DNA of 64,000 nt, from NCBI GenBank assembly GCA_039000515.1, contig JBCFYV010000012.1:45422167-45486166 (forward strand). The letters run 5' to 3'. This document shows positions 42,347 to 55,476 of the stretch, piece by piece; the stretch's first letter is position 1; every line of letters begins with the position of its first letter. Origin of the DNA: Timema cristinae. Lineage: Eukaryota; Arthropoda; Insecta; Phasmatodea; Timematidae. The notes under the pieces are model-generated. The model made no database searches, was not told the DNA's origin, and was given only the letters and a program-made list of their open reading frames with translations. Position numbers and translations under genes: made by a program.

Positions 42347-45300
42347 AAACTGAACAAGAAACATCAAATATAATATTTCATCCTAGTATCAGAGTGACAA
42401 CTGAATCAGAAAGTCATTTAAACAACCAAAAAACTAAAGGTAGTCAGGTTTTGAATGCTACTAACAAACAAAAGCGATTGAAAACGAGATACTTACAAGT
42501 CAAATCAATAAAGGATATTTACCACTTCAAAATCAACTAAAGATGAGTCAATCCCATTATTATCAAATAAAGAAATAGGAATAATTAATGACGTAACAAC
42601 TGAAAAGTCTCTTTTACAAAATAACGTGAGCATAACTGAAACTAAATGGCCATATTTATTTGACAACGAAACAACAGTATCTGAACAATTGACATTAATA
42701 AACACCGGGATTACAGTTGTAAATGAAATGAAAAATCTACCAAATCCTACAACCATCAAGTTATGATAGTATAATTATAGACAAAAAGTCAGCTGTTACT
42801 GATAAATTCCCACCAATTAATAGTCATATACTTTCAACAGATGAAAAGGTTAGTGTAATTGAACAAATATCTAAAGTAAATGAAGTTACAATTATCATGA
42901 ATGAGAGAACAGAAATAAATACTGAAAAATCATTATTTAAAAATAGTATATCTGGTTATAATGATGATGTGTTTACAACTGAACAAGTATCACGACTAGA
43001 CGATGGAGGAACAACAAATGATGAAAGCTCAACTAAACAATTCAAATTAAAGATAATAAAACAATGTTAGTAAATGATTATTCAATCTCAACTGAAAACT
43101 CGACCTTCTTAAATAATGAACGAATACATTTGAATGAATCTTCAAATACGACTGAAGAATTGGTTTCTTCAACAAACAACATGGTATCTGGTAAGGAAAT
43201 ATTAACTTTTAACACAGGGTCATCAATTTTAAACAATGAAATAACATCAATTAATGATGCATTGCCTGAAACTAGAGTACCCTTACTATTGGGTGGCAAA
43301 ATAATATCAGTTAAAGAAGAGTCAGAAGTAACAGAACAATCATTTTCGACTGGTAAAACACCTTTAAATTTTGAAACCCCAACAATACATGAGAAATCTC
43401 CTTTAATTGATGGCACGAAAACTTTGACTAGTGAAATATCATATTCAACAAAGGAATCACCACTAACCAATAATAAAATAATACCAATCAACAAAGTGGT
43501 ATCTACAACTGAAAAAGAAATTTTAACAAATAATGAGCTAATATTGAATGACAACCTATCAACTATGACTGAACAATCAATGTTGTCAAATAAAAGATTT
43601 ACAATAACAAGTGACGTGTCGAATGAAAGTAAACAACAACGTTAGGAATATTAGTTAATAAAGAATCACATGGAATAGAACAATTATTTTCTTCTACCGG
43701 AATTCCCTCAATTGAGGAGACATCAATAGTAATTGATACATATAATATATCGAATAATACAACCTTTTCAATCAATGAGGTGTCAATGGAAACAAAGAGA
43801 TCACCTTTATTTACTAATAAAACATCAATCAGCGAAATATTATCTGTAACTGAACAAGCATCATTCTCAAATAAACAAGTTACGTCCAGTGATGCAGAAT
43901 CAAATGTACGCAAACAAACAGTATTATTAAATAACGAAATAGCTAACAATAATCAAGTGAGTGATAAATCAATATTATTATCAACCCAAGGGTTAGTATT
44001 CACTAAAAAGGTACAAACAGTTAATGAACAAGAAAATGTATCCAATGATGAGCTAACATTGACTGAAAAAATATATACAGTGACTGAACAAGCAGCATGG
44101 CCAAACAATATTATAATAAACACTATTAAAAAGTCAAATGATTATACACAATCATCATCTCCATATATAGTATTTACTTCCCTTAACGTAGTTTCAAATG
44201 AATCCTTGCAGCCAACACAATCAAGTCAAGATGTAAATTATATTAATTCAGTCACACAAAAGAAAAAACCATTAATATTGGAAAATAATGAAATATCATC
44301 AAAATATGAAGTGTTGTCTGTAACAGAAATACTCTCCTCAATAACTGATAAAGTAACACCCAAAGATAAATTATCAAATGTTAGTACAGAATCATCGTTC
44401 TCAAATAACGAAAATAAATTAAGTTTCAAAATACCATTAGTATTAGAACAAACAACATTATCAAGTCTTTTAGGAGTATCAAATAATAATGTGATACTGT
44501 ATCAAATATTTTCAATGCCTCAAAAAGGTATACTAATGATTCATCCTTTACAAATATCTTACTATTTCCAAATAACACACAAACATCTGACATTATCGTT
44601 TCAGCTGAAAAATCATTATTACCTAATAGCCAAGTAAAGTCAACATATATACAAACAAATGAAACAATTAACAATGAAAATAATACTAACAACCCTAACT
44701 TGATTACTGAGGAGATAACATCAGAAAATACTAGTAAAATCCCTACAAATGTCACAAACAATACAAGTGAATATATAACTTCAGAAACTGTTGAAATATT
44801 ACTACCTTATGATACAACATTTAGGTAATGAGCAAGTAACCTTGGCGACAGTATGTCATTAAAATACAATCAATTTTTGACAACAGAACAAACAATAATA
44901 ATACAAAATAATGGATTTACTGGAGATAGTAAACAACACTCTAAAGTAGGCGGTGTTGAAATATCCAAACAAAAGCTTTCACATATCAGTGAAAATACTA
45001 CGTCAACAAATTATCTATTTAATAATAAAAGCTTAATTCATATTGAACCAACAACAGTATCAAAGGGTATATCACCATCTAATTACCAAGTTCCTTCAAT
45101 AATTGGACGAACAGTAGCAATAAATAATATTCTAACATCAAAAAACAAATACGTTATGATACTGGAATAGTAGGACTAGAAAATAACCCAGAAAGACCGA
45201 TTAATGTTGGGTGAAAAATAATACAAGAAACAAATTTATTGCTAATATGACAGGTACTTCCAATCATGATGACAATAGTTCTGCAATAACAACTTCTCTC

Positions 45301-46851
45301 ATGAAGAAAAACCCATCCTCATATGATACCAGAGGCCAGACTTCATCTTCTGTTTTTATTAATATAACCACTAATGATGTAAAAAATGTATCTACATCTC
45401 CTGCAAATAGTATGAACGTAAATTTAATTATGGTGAAAAGCTTTCGTCTTCAAAGACTGTTGATGATTTTAGCATTGTTCCTACTACAAGTGTACTATTT
45501 ACTTTAAAACATAGCATTCCTTCATTACCTATGGACTCGGCTACAGCATCAAGTAGATCCAGCAGGCTTATAAGCAAATCAATTAATTCTGTGTATATTT
45601 CTCCCACGACCAAATCACAATCCCCGTCAAATGATATTTTCTCACAACTAAAGACAAATTCAAAGGTTACATCAATGATTTACATTTATTATCTAACATA
45701 AATATAGATTATGTATCTAATACAGAGCCCAGCTATAGTTCTTCTTCATTAACGCTATCCAACCACAGTTCTGATTCAACTTTATTAAATAAACTTGGTA
45801 TTAAACAGATAAACAGGCCAAGTTTATTCCAGCTGCTGCCGATAGGTTGAGTTTAATCAATCAAACTGAAAATGTCGGTTCATCAACAACTAATTTAACG
45901 TCAAGTGTATTGTTATTCTCTTCTGTTTCAAGTGTTACACAACCACACCCAACTAGCAAAATACTATATACACCTACTACTGAGAATTTATTGAGTGAAA
46001 ATATAGTAAAGCAAAATATATTTGTGAGAATTGGTCCCAAATCCAGCACTGAGCAAGTCAATTATGAAAAACCAACAAAAAGATATCATCATAAAGAAGG
46101 AACGACTCCAATTCCTTCAAAAATGAAAGTGGAGGAAGCTTTGACACCAAGTAGCGAACAATTTGACCTCAAGGCTTCTTCCAGGGCCATTAGTTTATCT
46201 TATTCCTAAAAGTATTGATTCTTCGGATGAAAGTAATGAATCAAAGCTAGAAACTTTGAAATCACAAGTTAAAACCAAAAACAACAAACATAACAATACA
46301 AAAATCGCGAAGACATCAGATTCCCAACCAGGACTATACACTATTCCAAATATGGATAAAAGATATTTATCCAAACCAACAACAATAAAACCTAATATCC
46401 CAATTGTTAAAACAATTGAATCGTTAGAAGCACCAAACAAAGTCAAAAGCAGGATTTCAAATGTCAGTCTGACACAGGTGCCATTAGTGATAAAATCAGA
46501 AGAGGTTGATTCATCAAATGAAAGTAAGGAAGAAAAGAGAAAAACCTCGAAGGAACATAAAAGGACAAAACATCGCACAAATAGGCCTATATCATTTTCA
46601 AATGTTAGCGTGCCTGTTATATCTTCTAATTTGAAAACTGAAGAACATGTTTCGTCAGATGAAAGTGAAGAAGTTAGCATGGGAATTCCGAAAACACACT
46701 CAAAGACAAAAAGTCCTACATATAAAAACACCAAAATTCTCAATAAAGAAAAAATATACAGAGCACCTAGATTATCCGAAATATATTTTACTACACCAAC
46801 AATCACAAAATACACTTCGACTCTCTCAAAAAAACACACATTCTCAATTTC
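42347..46851 (+). pseudogene. Long Ser/Thr/Asn-rich repeat region of mucin-like gene 2, frame broken many times
   Basis: Open segments follow one another in changing frames: about 42350-42540, 42540-42766, 43064-43645, 43780-44637, 44853-45170, 45211-45507, 45847-46209 and 46163-46879. From about 42150 to 45200 they share a degenerate unit of roughly 20-24 residues with a core like TEQ-x3-L/F-SNN/NNE-I-x-S/T, so an ancestral ~66-bp unit was amplified. From about 46190 the composition turns Lys/Ser/Glu-rich with 'SSDESNESK'-like motifs. Such tracts are expected to be glycosylated spacers. The breaks mean a decayed gene, an indel-rich sequence or unseen introns. Confidence 0.55.
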
Positions 46852-47126
46852 AGTGCACCCAAGTTGGATTATTTGGTGATAAGACGAATTGTAAAAAGTA
46901 CCATATTTGCTACACTTACTTATTTTGGTTTAAACAACAGGACATTCAATGCACTGGACAAGAAGGATTTAGTTCTATAAGAAAATCCTGTGTCCCAATT
47001 CTCTTGTCTGATTGCTACTTGGGAAATCAAATAAATAAAGTCAAAATAAACAGTAACATTGAAGAAAGTATACTAAGGATTCATAAAAGAAAACCACATA
47101 ATTCAGAAGAATCAGACGAATCGTGA
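46852..47126 (+). CDS. C-terminal CBM14 (peritrophin-A) domain of mucin-like gene 2
   Basis: The frame following 'ttctcaatttcag' (ends 46851) reads CTQVGLFGDKTNCKKYHIC and on. It has six cysteines spaced 11-5-13-12-7, fitting the CBM14 chitin-binding fold, and aromatic residues between C3 and C4. A short Lys/Ser tail ends in EESDES and a stop at 47124-47126. The upstream frame changes at an A7 run (46828-46837 region), so the domain is reached either by a splice at this good acceptor or by correcting one base. Its preservation argues against a long-dead gene. Confidence 0.75.
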
Positions 47127-47834
47127 GAGTAACTTATTCAAAACTACTCTGAATAAATCCCGATCTCTAAAACCAAATATCATATTGAAATAAGTGTATA
47201 TGTAAACAATTCTTTATATATAAACATACTAAATTTTAGACAAAATATTGGTGATAAAAGTGTTTTATAATGAAGTTAATTTATTTCTATGAATATAAAA
47301 ATATTTTAATTTTGATTAGTTTGTGGAAAAATAATGTATCCTAAAAATGTTTCAAAAGCTATCCATGGTTAGAACAAATATAGGAATAAGCCTTGCTTAG
47401 AGAAAATATAGGAAAAAATAAACTGTAGAAATGAAATCAATTGAAGAATAACAAATGGTAATATCTAAATAGTAAATTGAAGATAGTTGTCAAATTCATT
47501 TGAACAAAATTATCTATCAAATTAAACGTGCATATTTTTAAATCAATTTTTATATGAGATTCTGAGTTTCAGTAGTGGTTTGGTTGGTTATATATTTTTT
47601 TAAATAAGATATTTATTGTGTTTAAGTAGATGTTGTGCTATTATCTTAATGCATTTTCTAAAAGACATATAAACTAAAGACTTTTAACTATGTACCTCTC
47701 ATTTAATACTAATAACTATGTGTTCAAGAATTTCCTTTTATTAAAGAATAGATGTGTGGTGGCTAGGAGCTTCAGGTTAGGTTCCTAGCACAGACGAAAC
47801 ATTTGTCATGGGTGAAATTGATATTAATAATATA
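47127..47834. other. 3' flank of mucin-like gene 2, no gene identified
   Basis: AT-rich sequence, including possible polyadenylation context after the stop ('tgaataaatcc', 47149-47159). Nothing else is recognised. Confidence 0.45.
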
Positions 47835-48086
47835 ATATAATATTTAGGACCGCGTTTTACTACCCATTCGGGTTATACACTTTAAGTACTAATTACGCTA
47901 ATGGATTAGAATTGGAAAGGTTGAATTAGAGGAAGTGAACCCGCATTTGCTTGGAGGGAGAGTGGAAAACCATTTAGGAAAAACCACCCCAGCTCACCCT
48001 ACCGAGATTCGAACCTCGATCTCCCCGTCCTCAGCAGTCGAGCTCAACATGACAAGCGCGTTAGCCAACTACACCACCGAGGCGGG
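47835..48086 (-). mobile_element. tRNA-derived SINE, head type B
   Basis: Nearly the same as 39629-39884. The flanks share an imperfect duplication ('gtgaaattg' left, 'gtgaaaattg' right), consistent with a slightly older insertion. Confidence 0.9.
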
Positions 48087-48089
48087 TGA

Positions 48090-48796
48090 AAATTGAAATT
48101 AACTTTTCAACGGTAATAAATGGAATGCTCGTTGTTTATGTTCTAGAATTAAGTCAGTTTGTAATTCATGTAGGGATACAATTACGAATACTGGTACGTG
48201 GATTGTTGAGTTCACTTTAAAGTACAATTTATTATTTTAATAAGGATTGTGATATAATATTATTTAGGATACTATAATTTAGAATAAATGAAATAAATTT
48301 TTTATATATAATTAAAAATACTTGATAAATTTGCGTACAGAATTCATAAACAGAACCGTAAATTAACAAAAATATCAAATGTTAAAAAAAGAAATTGCCT
48401 GACACAAAAAATAATGTACAGATTTTATGACCTTGCAATAAATATAATTTTAAGTAAACATTTAACTTTTTGAAAGTACGACATTTAAAATATATAAATT
48501 TAATTACATCGTTTCAGAAATATTATATTATAATTATAGTCATATAAAAGTTGATTTTTAAGAGACATGATGTGTACATTATATAGAATATAATTATAAA
48601 ATTGGACGATCCTGGAGAATTAACGTTACAGAGACTGGGAATAAAGTTTATGAAAATAAATAATACTATATTCCTTATCTGATTTACGATCCCCTATTCC
48701 TTGAATATGTCAGCTAGTGTTGCCCTTTTAATATCAGAATAAGCAACATTAACTTCTGCTGTTCAGACAATTCAATTAACTTTACCACTACCCACT
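48090..48796. other. AT-rich stretch without a recognisable gene
   Basis: The start (to about 48180) includes the 'gttctagaattaagtcag' body of a type-E SINE. The rest shows nothing. Confidence 0.45.
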
Positions 48797-49035
48797 TTGG
48801 TGGCCGCATAGTCTAAGGCGTCAATCTCGCAATAGACTGGACTGCCAATGACTGGGATATCGGAGTTCGATCCCAGTTACGTGTACTGAGGATGGTTTTT
48901 CCTTAAATGGATTTCTACTCTTCCTCCACACAAAGGCAGGCACAATTCCCCTAAATTCACTCTTTCTCATACCTAACATATTAGAGAAATTAATGCATAA
49001 GCGTACAACCGAATGAGTTGTAGGGCGCAATGATA
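48797..49035 (+). mobile_element. tRNA-derived SINE, head type C
   Basis: Forward copy from 'ggtggccgcatagtctaagg', B box 'ggagttcgatcccag', to the decayed tail 'gaatgagttgtagggcgc'. Confidence 0.8.
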
Positions 49036-49809
49036 AATGAATTAACCTAACAATGTAAATAATATCGAAACCAAAGTTACTTAATTTATGTAAATTTAAC
49101 AGCTTGGTTACTAATTTAATGGCCCTCTTAAGTCTTTCCGGTTTTGTATAAATTCTAAAAATTATTCCATAGAAGCTTATTAGAATCTCTGAAGGATCTG
49201 TTAGAAAAAAGATGAATAAGTTTTAATTTTAAACATATGGTTTATGGTATTTTATTACAACAACATTAACAATAGTAAATTAAGAACTAATGTTCATGTA
49301 TTCAGAGCCCAACAAGACGTAAATGTTAATGTTTCATTCAAATTTTAAAGAGCCTTACCACCTAATATTTGGATCATAGAGATTTGAAAATAGAATGATA
49401 TTTACTAATCCATTTAAATGCCTAGCTAATTACGTCAAAATATGTTCATTGTTCCAAATGCTTTAAGTGAAAAAGTAAAAAATAATGCCCAATTTAATTA
49501 ATATCCTTTACTGTCCAAGGAATGAACCACGAGATTGATTTTTTAATGATGGGTGGATGAAAAAGCGGTGTTTATTTTAATTCAAAAGATTTGTATTGTC
49601 TTTAGGCAAATTAATTGTATTTACTTTTATTTACCCTACTACAGTAACTCTCAATCTTTAATTTTTTAAGTTATTAATATTACTAAGATAAACGTATCAA
49701 TATCAAAAGAAATGTCAAAACACCATTCACAATATAAATTAGTTATAAAATAGACAAATAGATAACTTTGAAGGGAAAGAAGAGCAAATTTATATATAAA
49801 TTTAGATTT
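49036..49809. other. AT-rich stretch without a recognisable gene
   Basis: No supported feature. Confidence 0.45.
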
Positions 49810-49875
49810 ATACATGAGAGGACTTGAACCCATGACTCTCAGCTCATGCAATACCTACTGAGCTAAGGTGTAATA
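49810..49875 (-). mobile_element. tRNA-like SINE head, type E
   Basis: On the minus strand 'acaccttagctcagtagg' and 'atgggttcaagtcctctcatg' form good A and B boxes. The acceptor arms are not complementary, so a functional tRNA gene is unlikely. Confidence 0.5.
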
Positions 49876-50063
49876 AAAGTTTTTGTAATAATCCAGATAA
49901 AATACGCTTCAGTACACTCGGATGGTATTCAAACCTTAAACTCATCACTGGGAAACTAGATTAAATGAGGTTAATACCTGAGTATGCATGTCTACCAATT
50001 CGAATCTTATCTTCTTCAGGCGACAATAAGCTTATGCTCTCAGGCTATGGGAAAGTTTCGAGG

Positions 50064-50450
50064 TCAGACTAATTGCGCTTCATTTAGTGCTGTGCTATAC
50101 TAGATACAGGAGGACACCCAACTAAGCTCGAGTGGAATAGGCCAGTTTATCATATGAAATTGGCCCATTCCAATCTGGTCTAAGTAGTTGTTGTCTTGTA
50201 GTTGGTATAGCGCCGCACTTGAGGTGTACTAAGTCTGACCATGAAGTTGGCCCATAGTCAGACTTAGTGAAACTCAAGTACAGCTTGATACACAACACTA
50301 GACGACACCCACCTAAGCTCGAATTGAATGGGCTAGTCTCGAACATGAAATGGCCCCTCCAATTCGATTCCAGGTAGGTGACGTTAGTGTTTGGTATCAA
50401 GCTGTAATTGAGTTGCACCAAGTCTTACTTATGAATCTAGCCCCTATTGG
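50064..50450. repeat. Foldback element: tandem dimer of a palindromic ~190-bp unit
   Basis: Two adjacent units (about 50064-50257 and 50258-50450) share 'acacccaactaagctcga'-like and 'ggtatcaagctgta'-like blocks. Each unit is itself an inverted repeat. For example, 'aagctcgagtggaataggcca' (from about 50123) is answered in reverse by 'ttggcccattccaatctgg' (50160-50178), and 'gtactaagtctgaccatg' (50226-50243) by 'catagtcagacttagtg' (50253-50269). The result is a chain of four alternating hairpin arms about 95 bases apart. No coding capacity; class unknown. Confidence 0.8.
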
Positions 50451-51815
50451 TTGAACGCAAAAGATATGTTTGGATATGATACACATTTTATTTACCAGAA
50501 TCCTAGTATAAGATTATGCTTATCTAAAAGTGAATTTTTTAAGTGTACCTCACCGTGATATATTATTTTTTCTAATCATCTATAAACACAACACTTACTC
50601 TCTTACCTCAATGTTTGCTCTAAGATAACATTGATTTAAAATAAAACCATTTAATTATACTAGTATATAATTATATATATATATATGGTTCCCAAAATTA
50701 CTCTACATACGTACTTTGAGAAAAATATGAGACTTAAAAATACATTAACAGAATCAGTGATCTGAATATTGGACAGTAAATAATCCACTAAAAACAAATT
50801 CAACACACAGTAGGGACACGTTATGGAATATGGTATCTGAACGCTACAAAAGTTAAGTTCATAAACTCAGACGTCAAAATCATGTGATCTACAACTGAAT
50901 ATTTTGAAAGATATTATCAATACTGACAAAATAATTAAATTAATATATTTGAATGTTATCAATTTTGGTGACGAAACAATAGCACTTGCTATCGTATTCT
51001 TACTTGTAAATTAGATTGTAAGGTACTTTTTTTTTAAACTATTTATTAATCTAAAATTTTGGATGTAACAACAACTTGATATGAAAAAAGCAAAAGTGTT
51101 TTTAATTATTTTAATTTTCTATTAATCTTAGATTAGTTTAATAATGTTCATATGAATGAATAACAGAAATTACGTGCTTATAATGGGTATTTTAGTTTAT
51201 AGGTGTACATAGAGTTTTTTAAAAATAGCCTTAGTACATAATTAATACTATTAAAATTAAAACAAATCTTTATGCTTAGGTATTACTTTACATGGATTCA
51301 CTTCTCTAAATTATAGGCTTAGTAAAGTAATCACAAAATCTTAGTACATAAAAAGCTAGCTTTGACACATTATTTTATTATAAGTATGATATTAAATATT
51401 ATAACATGTAAATATATAATAATAAGTGATAACAGTGTAAAGATAAATGTGTATTTTTTTCTGTAAATAGAAATTGATAAGAAAAAAATTATAATTATAA
51501 ATATATGAAAACTTACGATATTATGATGTTGCGTTTATGTTATTATTACCATTTTCCATAATATACCCCAATCACGAATGTTTATTTTTTCTTAACAGAT
51601 TTCTTTTAAATTTTACATACTAACAAAATAAATAATTTATAGTTGAATATAAATATGAGTTTAAATATTCAGAATTTTTTTAACAAACAACAAATATATA
51701 AGAGTGAAAGTTGTGAAAAGAATACAACCGGGAAATGCATTTTATTACGAGATCAGTAATTTGTTATCTCACCTGCGTCCAAGGAATATAGGGCTCAGAA
51801 TATACAAAACAATAA
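50451..51815. other. AT-rich stretch without a recognisable gene
   Basis: No exon-like sequence. There is a short TA run at about 50670-50690. Confidence 0.5.
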
Positions 51816-52265
51816 ATTTACCAGTTGTTCTCTATGAGTGTGAAATGTGGTATTTTACCTTACATGTCAAACATACATAAAGGTGTTCGAAAACAGGAAG
51901 CTTGGAAGGTATTTGGTAGAACAAGGGATGAAGATACTAATATGTGGAGGAGGTTAAATAATGATGAGCTACATACTCCTTACTCATTACAAGACGTTGT
52001 GAGGATAGTCAAATCTCTCAAATTTAAGTAGGCAGGACATGCATTGTGATTGGGATATTCTAGAACCGTGTTCAGTGTAATGACTAGTAAATCAAATGGA
52101 AAGAGACCATTGGGAAGACCTAGAGGTAGATTGGAGGATAACATTAGAATAAATCTGAAACAGATAGGGTATAGAGAGGTGGACTGGGTAAAACTAGACC
52201 AATATAGGTCTAGGTAGCGAACTCTCGTAAATGCGGCAATTAGCTAGAATTCACAATGCCATCAA
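51816..52265 (+). mobile_element. 3' end of a LINE (reverse transcriptase C-terminus)
   Basis: The translated trace has the familiar LINE tail blocks: KVFGRTRDEDTNMWRRLNN-like, 'YSLQDVVRIVKSLKFK', then past stops 'GKRPLGRPRGRLEDNI' and a final 'DWVKLDQYRSR...RTLVNAA'. These lie after the RT domain in many arthropod non-LTR elements. It is 5'-truncated and broken. Confidence 0.75.
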
Positions 52266-52859
52266 TAACGTAATTAAATTAAGTATAAATAAAGCAAAAA
52301 ACACTAGGTTATACCTAAAGGATTTTTCAAGAAATTCAAAAATATCTCTATATTATGTATTTAAAATTACTGTGTTAAAAATAGTTACAGAATCATAAGA
52401 TATTTAAAAAAATATTTTGTTAGAGCTGTACACTTATTAGGTCTAAAGAAGGATTGTTTTCACTAATGAAAGTGTAGTAAAAATACCTTTATCCGAACCC
52501 AGTTTTTGAGAATGTACGATAGGTCTATCATCAAATGTTCCCACCCATGGGTTAGTTAACTATCTAATTATTTTTATTACCTGAATTATTTTTGCTGTAA
52601 AATGCAAATAATAGGTATCGTATAGAATAGTTTAAAGTAGATAGTAGCTTGCGTATTTAATAAAAAAAAACTCTTCCGGTTGAACCTCACAACAATTTAT
52701 TAAGTATACTACTACGGGATCAACCTTCATCAGACATTAGCATACATATAAAGGGGACACATGATTCAATCCTTTGTAATGAAACTTTACTCTTAAGTGT
52801 CAAACTACCATTTTTTTATTGCCTTCTTTTACGATAAACATTGAAACGTGTCCATTGTG

Positions 52860-53220
52860 TCATTCGAGTTTAAAAGCGCTCTTTTGTTTGAGCTGCTGAG
52901 GTGGACAGGCTGGTCGTTCCAACTTGAGGGGAGAAAAAAAAAAGTCGCAGAACGCCAAAAGTAAAGAAGTAAAAATACCTACTGACCGCAAATAGGGAGA
53001 AATCAAACATACACCCAAAGTGTTTGCAATGTGCTTTAGCACATGGAGATGCGAGCATGATACCAGAATTCTGCCATTTTATTTTCCTTTACCTGTGGAC
53101 ATCGCCCTGGGATTTAACAAGAAGAAATAAGACTTGGGACTGGCATTGGATATCAGCTTGCCATCACTTAAGAAACAACTTCAAAAATGGTGGGCGTTTG
53201 GATTCCCGTTTTGGTAAGCT
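52860..53220. other. GC-balanced island, possible exon or pseudogene remnant
   Basis: This stretch is less AT-rich than its surroundings. It has coding-like runs in more than one plus frame (for example DLGLALDISLPSLKKQLQK, about 53129-53185) and ends near a consensus donor-like GTAAGC (53214). I do not recognise a family. Confidence 0.25.
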
Positions 53221-53329
53221 CGATACGAATTTTTTTCTTTTCAGTCGATTGTGGAAATGTTATTTATGTGTGATCTTAAAATTTAACTACAGAACTGATT
53301 TTGTTAGAAATATCAAGGCTAGTATTTAA

Positions 53330-54671
53330 ATAAATAGTAGAAAACGTTTAGTATTTTTCATTATTTACATAAATAATTTATTTATCAGTATCATTATTAA
53401 ATTTTCTAAGGGCTTAACTACAAAGAATTTTTACTATAGTATATTTTTATTAAATTCAATTATGTATAAAAATAATTGTTTACATTTAAGATATATTTAT
53501 AAAAATATTTTGCTTGAAATACTAATTTGATAAAATGTAGGCTACGTTAAATAAAGTGTAATTATAATCTAGAATGCATATATTTATCTACTATGTTATG
53601 ATATAAAAAATTACGTAAACATTTTTTTATAAAATTATATTTATTTTATAGTTTCAGAAACTCAAATCTTTGATTTATCTAATTTAGAAATAAACTTTCA
53701 CAGCTAACACAATGGTGTATAATATATATTTTAATGAAGTTTATCACTCATTTAAATTAAAATAAATATCTCACATATGTTTGATTAAATATAAAAAATC
53801 CAAATGCCATACATTTACAAAAATATTGAAAATTATTTCAAACTACCATCAGATAAAGCTATAATGTCCTTCTCATACAAACATTTACTTTTATTAAGGA
53901 ATTTCTCGTTACTTATAATGTTACGATTTAATTATTTCATATCCACACGTAACTTATATGAAGTTTTTCGCCAGTTCAGGTCATTATATTTGTAGCACAT
54001 TAAATCTGTAATACATTAAATGAAACACATTGTGCAAAGTGAACATTTACACTTTAATTATATAAACTTGAATCGCATTGGGATCACAGCTCGCCTGATA
54101 TACTCTTTAAGGAATCAAACATTTTCTGTAATATACGAAAAATAAAACATTTTTTCCCAAACCTTTAGAAATAGTAAAAAATATCTTCACGAATAATAGT
54201 AACATTATTCTTATTTATACATGTCATAATGCCTTTTTGTATTAGCCGTAATTTATTCTAAACAGAGACATGGGAGGAAGAGATTAAATTTTAAGCTGTC
54301 CCAAAAGTTGATAAGGAGACTCTATTCAACAAAAAAATGACTAACGTTTGAAATTAATAAGAACTTTAGTCTTTCGAGTGTAAACGAAACGGACTAACGC
54401 TTATCAAACTCTCTTAGCCTATACTGGGGATCACAATATAATAAAAGACACGTAATTCTTCAATGGACGAGCGAGGTTGAGGTCCAAATCTTGGCCAGTG
54501 CCATGGGGATTGTTTAACATAATTCACTCTTTAACTATGGGTTTCTCAACCCCTGTACATGATAATGCGGATGCATTTTCTCTAAATCACCTTCCTCGTA
54601 ACTACCATGTATAGTTAACCATTACTCCTACTAATAATAGTAATAATACTAATTATTATAATAAAGAAAGC
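53330..54671. other. AT-rich stretch without a recognisable gene
   Basis: No supported gene. About 54465-54620 resembles a decayed SINE body ('gatgcattttctctaaatcac', 'ccttcctcgtaac'). Confidence 0.45.
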
Positions 54672-54926
54672 ACTTCAGTGGCCACGTGGTCTAGGACGCT
54701 ACTTTCGAACTATAAGAGATTGCCGATGATGGGGATATTGAGATTCGAATCATGGAAGGGTGTATTTGGGATGGCTTTTCCTAAATGTTTTCCCACTCTC
54801 TTTACATGTAAATGTGGGGACATTTCCTATAACTATATCCTTCCTCATCCATAAAACCATTAGCGTAATTATTACGTGCATAAACGTATAGTCTGAACGG
54901 GTAGTAAGATGTGGTGCTTAAAAAAT
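54672..54926 (+). mobile_element. tRNA-derived SINE, head type C
   Basis: Forward copy from 'cttcagtggccacgtggtc' to the tail 'gaacgggtagtaagatgtgg'. Confidence 0.85.
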
Positions 54927-55217
54927 GTAGGCCCACTCAAAGTGACGTAAGTGTACTCATATACCTACATCGAGTGGGCCCTCCTTTCTATCAACATTTT
55001 TATAAAATTATACAAGAGGTTTTATTAGAAGAACAATTCTGTGTTTGTAAATCTGAAAACAGACAAGAATTCACTCAAACTAAAATTAAGAAGAGTTATG
55101 TTTGTAAGTATAGAAAAAAAAATTAATATAGAGAATAATTTAAAATATATATATGAATAAACATCCAATTAGAGGAAATTAGTTTTAAAGTATTCCCTAC
55201 TCTTGTTATTAATGGGC

Positions 55218-55396
55218 TTACCAAACCCTTCCTTCACCTCTGACAAGACATCTTGTGAATGTGGGGAATGCCAGGCCTCCACCGTGGTTCGGATTCCACG
55301 TTAAACTGTAGGTCCTCCATTCCATCTCACAAGCACCTTACCATTACACATTAGCGTAAGTGCGTATAACCCGAACGGGTAGTAAGACGTGGTGCT

Positions 55397-55471
<75 letters not shown>
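55218..55471 (+). mobile_element. SINE, head type A, 5'-truncated, long (TAA)n tail, target duplication
   Basis: Forward type-A body starting 'taccaaacccttccttcacc', common tail, then about 80 bases of (TAA)n. It is flanked by TAATGGGC (55210-55217 and 55472-55479), a short target duplication. Confidence 0.87.

Positions 55472-55476
<5 letters not shown>

Noticed and set aside
49810..49875. Functional tRNA gene on the minus strand
   Set aside because: Good internal boxes but non-complementary acceptor ends.
50122..50421. 99-residue minus-strand ORF
   Set aside because: Reads through the palindromic repeat; the similar frames on both strands come from the inverted arms.
53024..53329. 101-residue plus ORF as a protein gene
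   Set aside because: Overlaps competing frames, has no recognisable domain, and part of it is AT-rich tail; kept only as a possible remnant.
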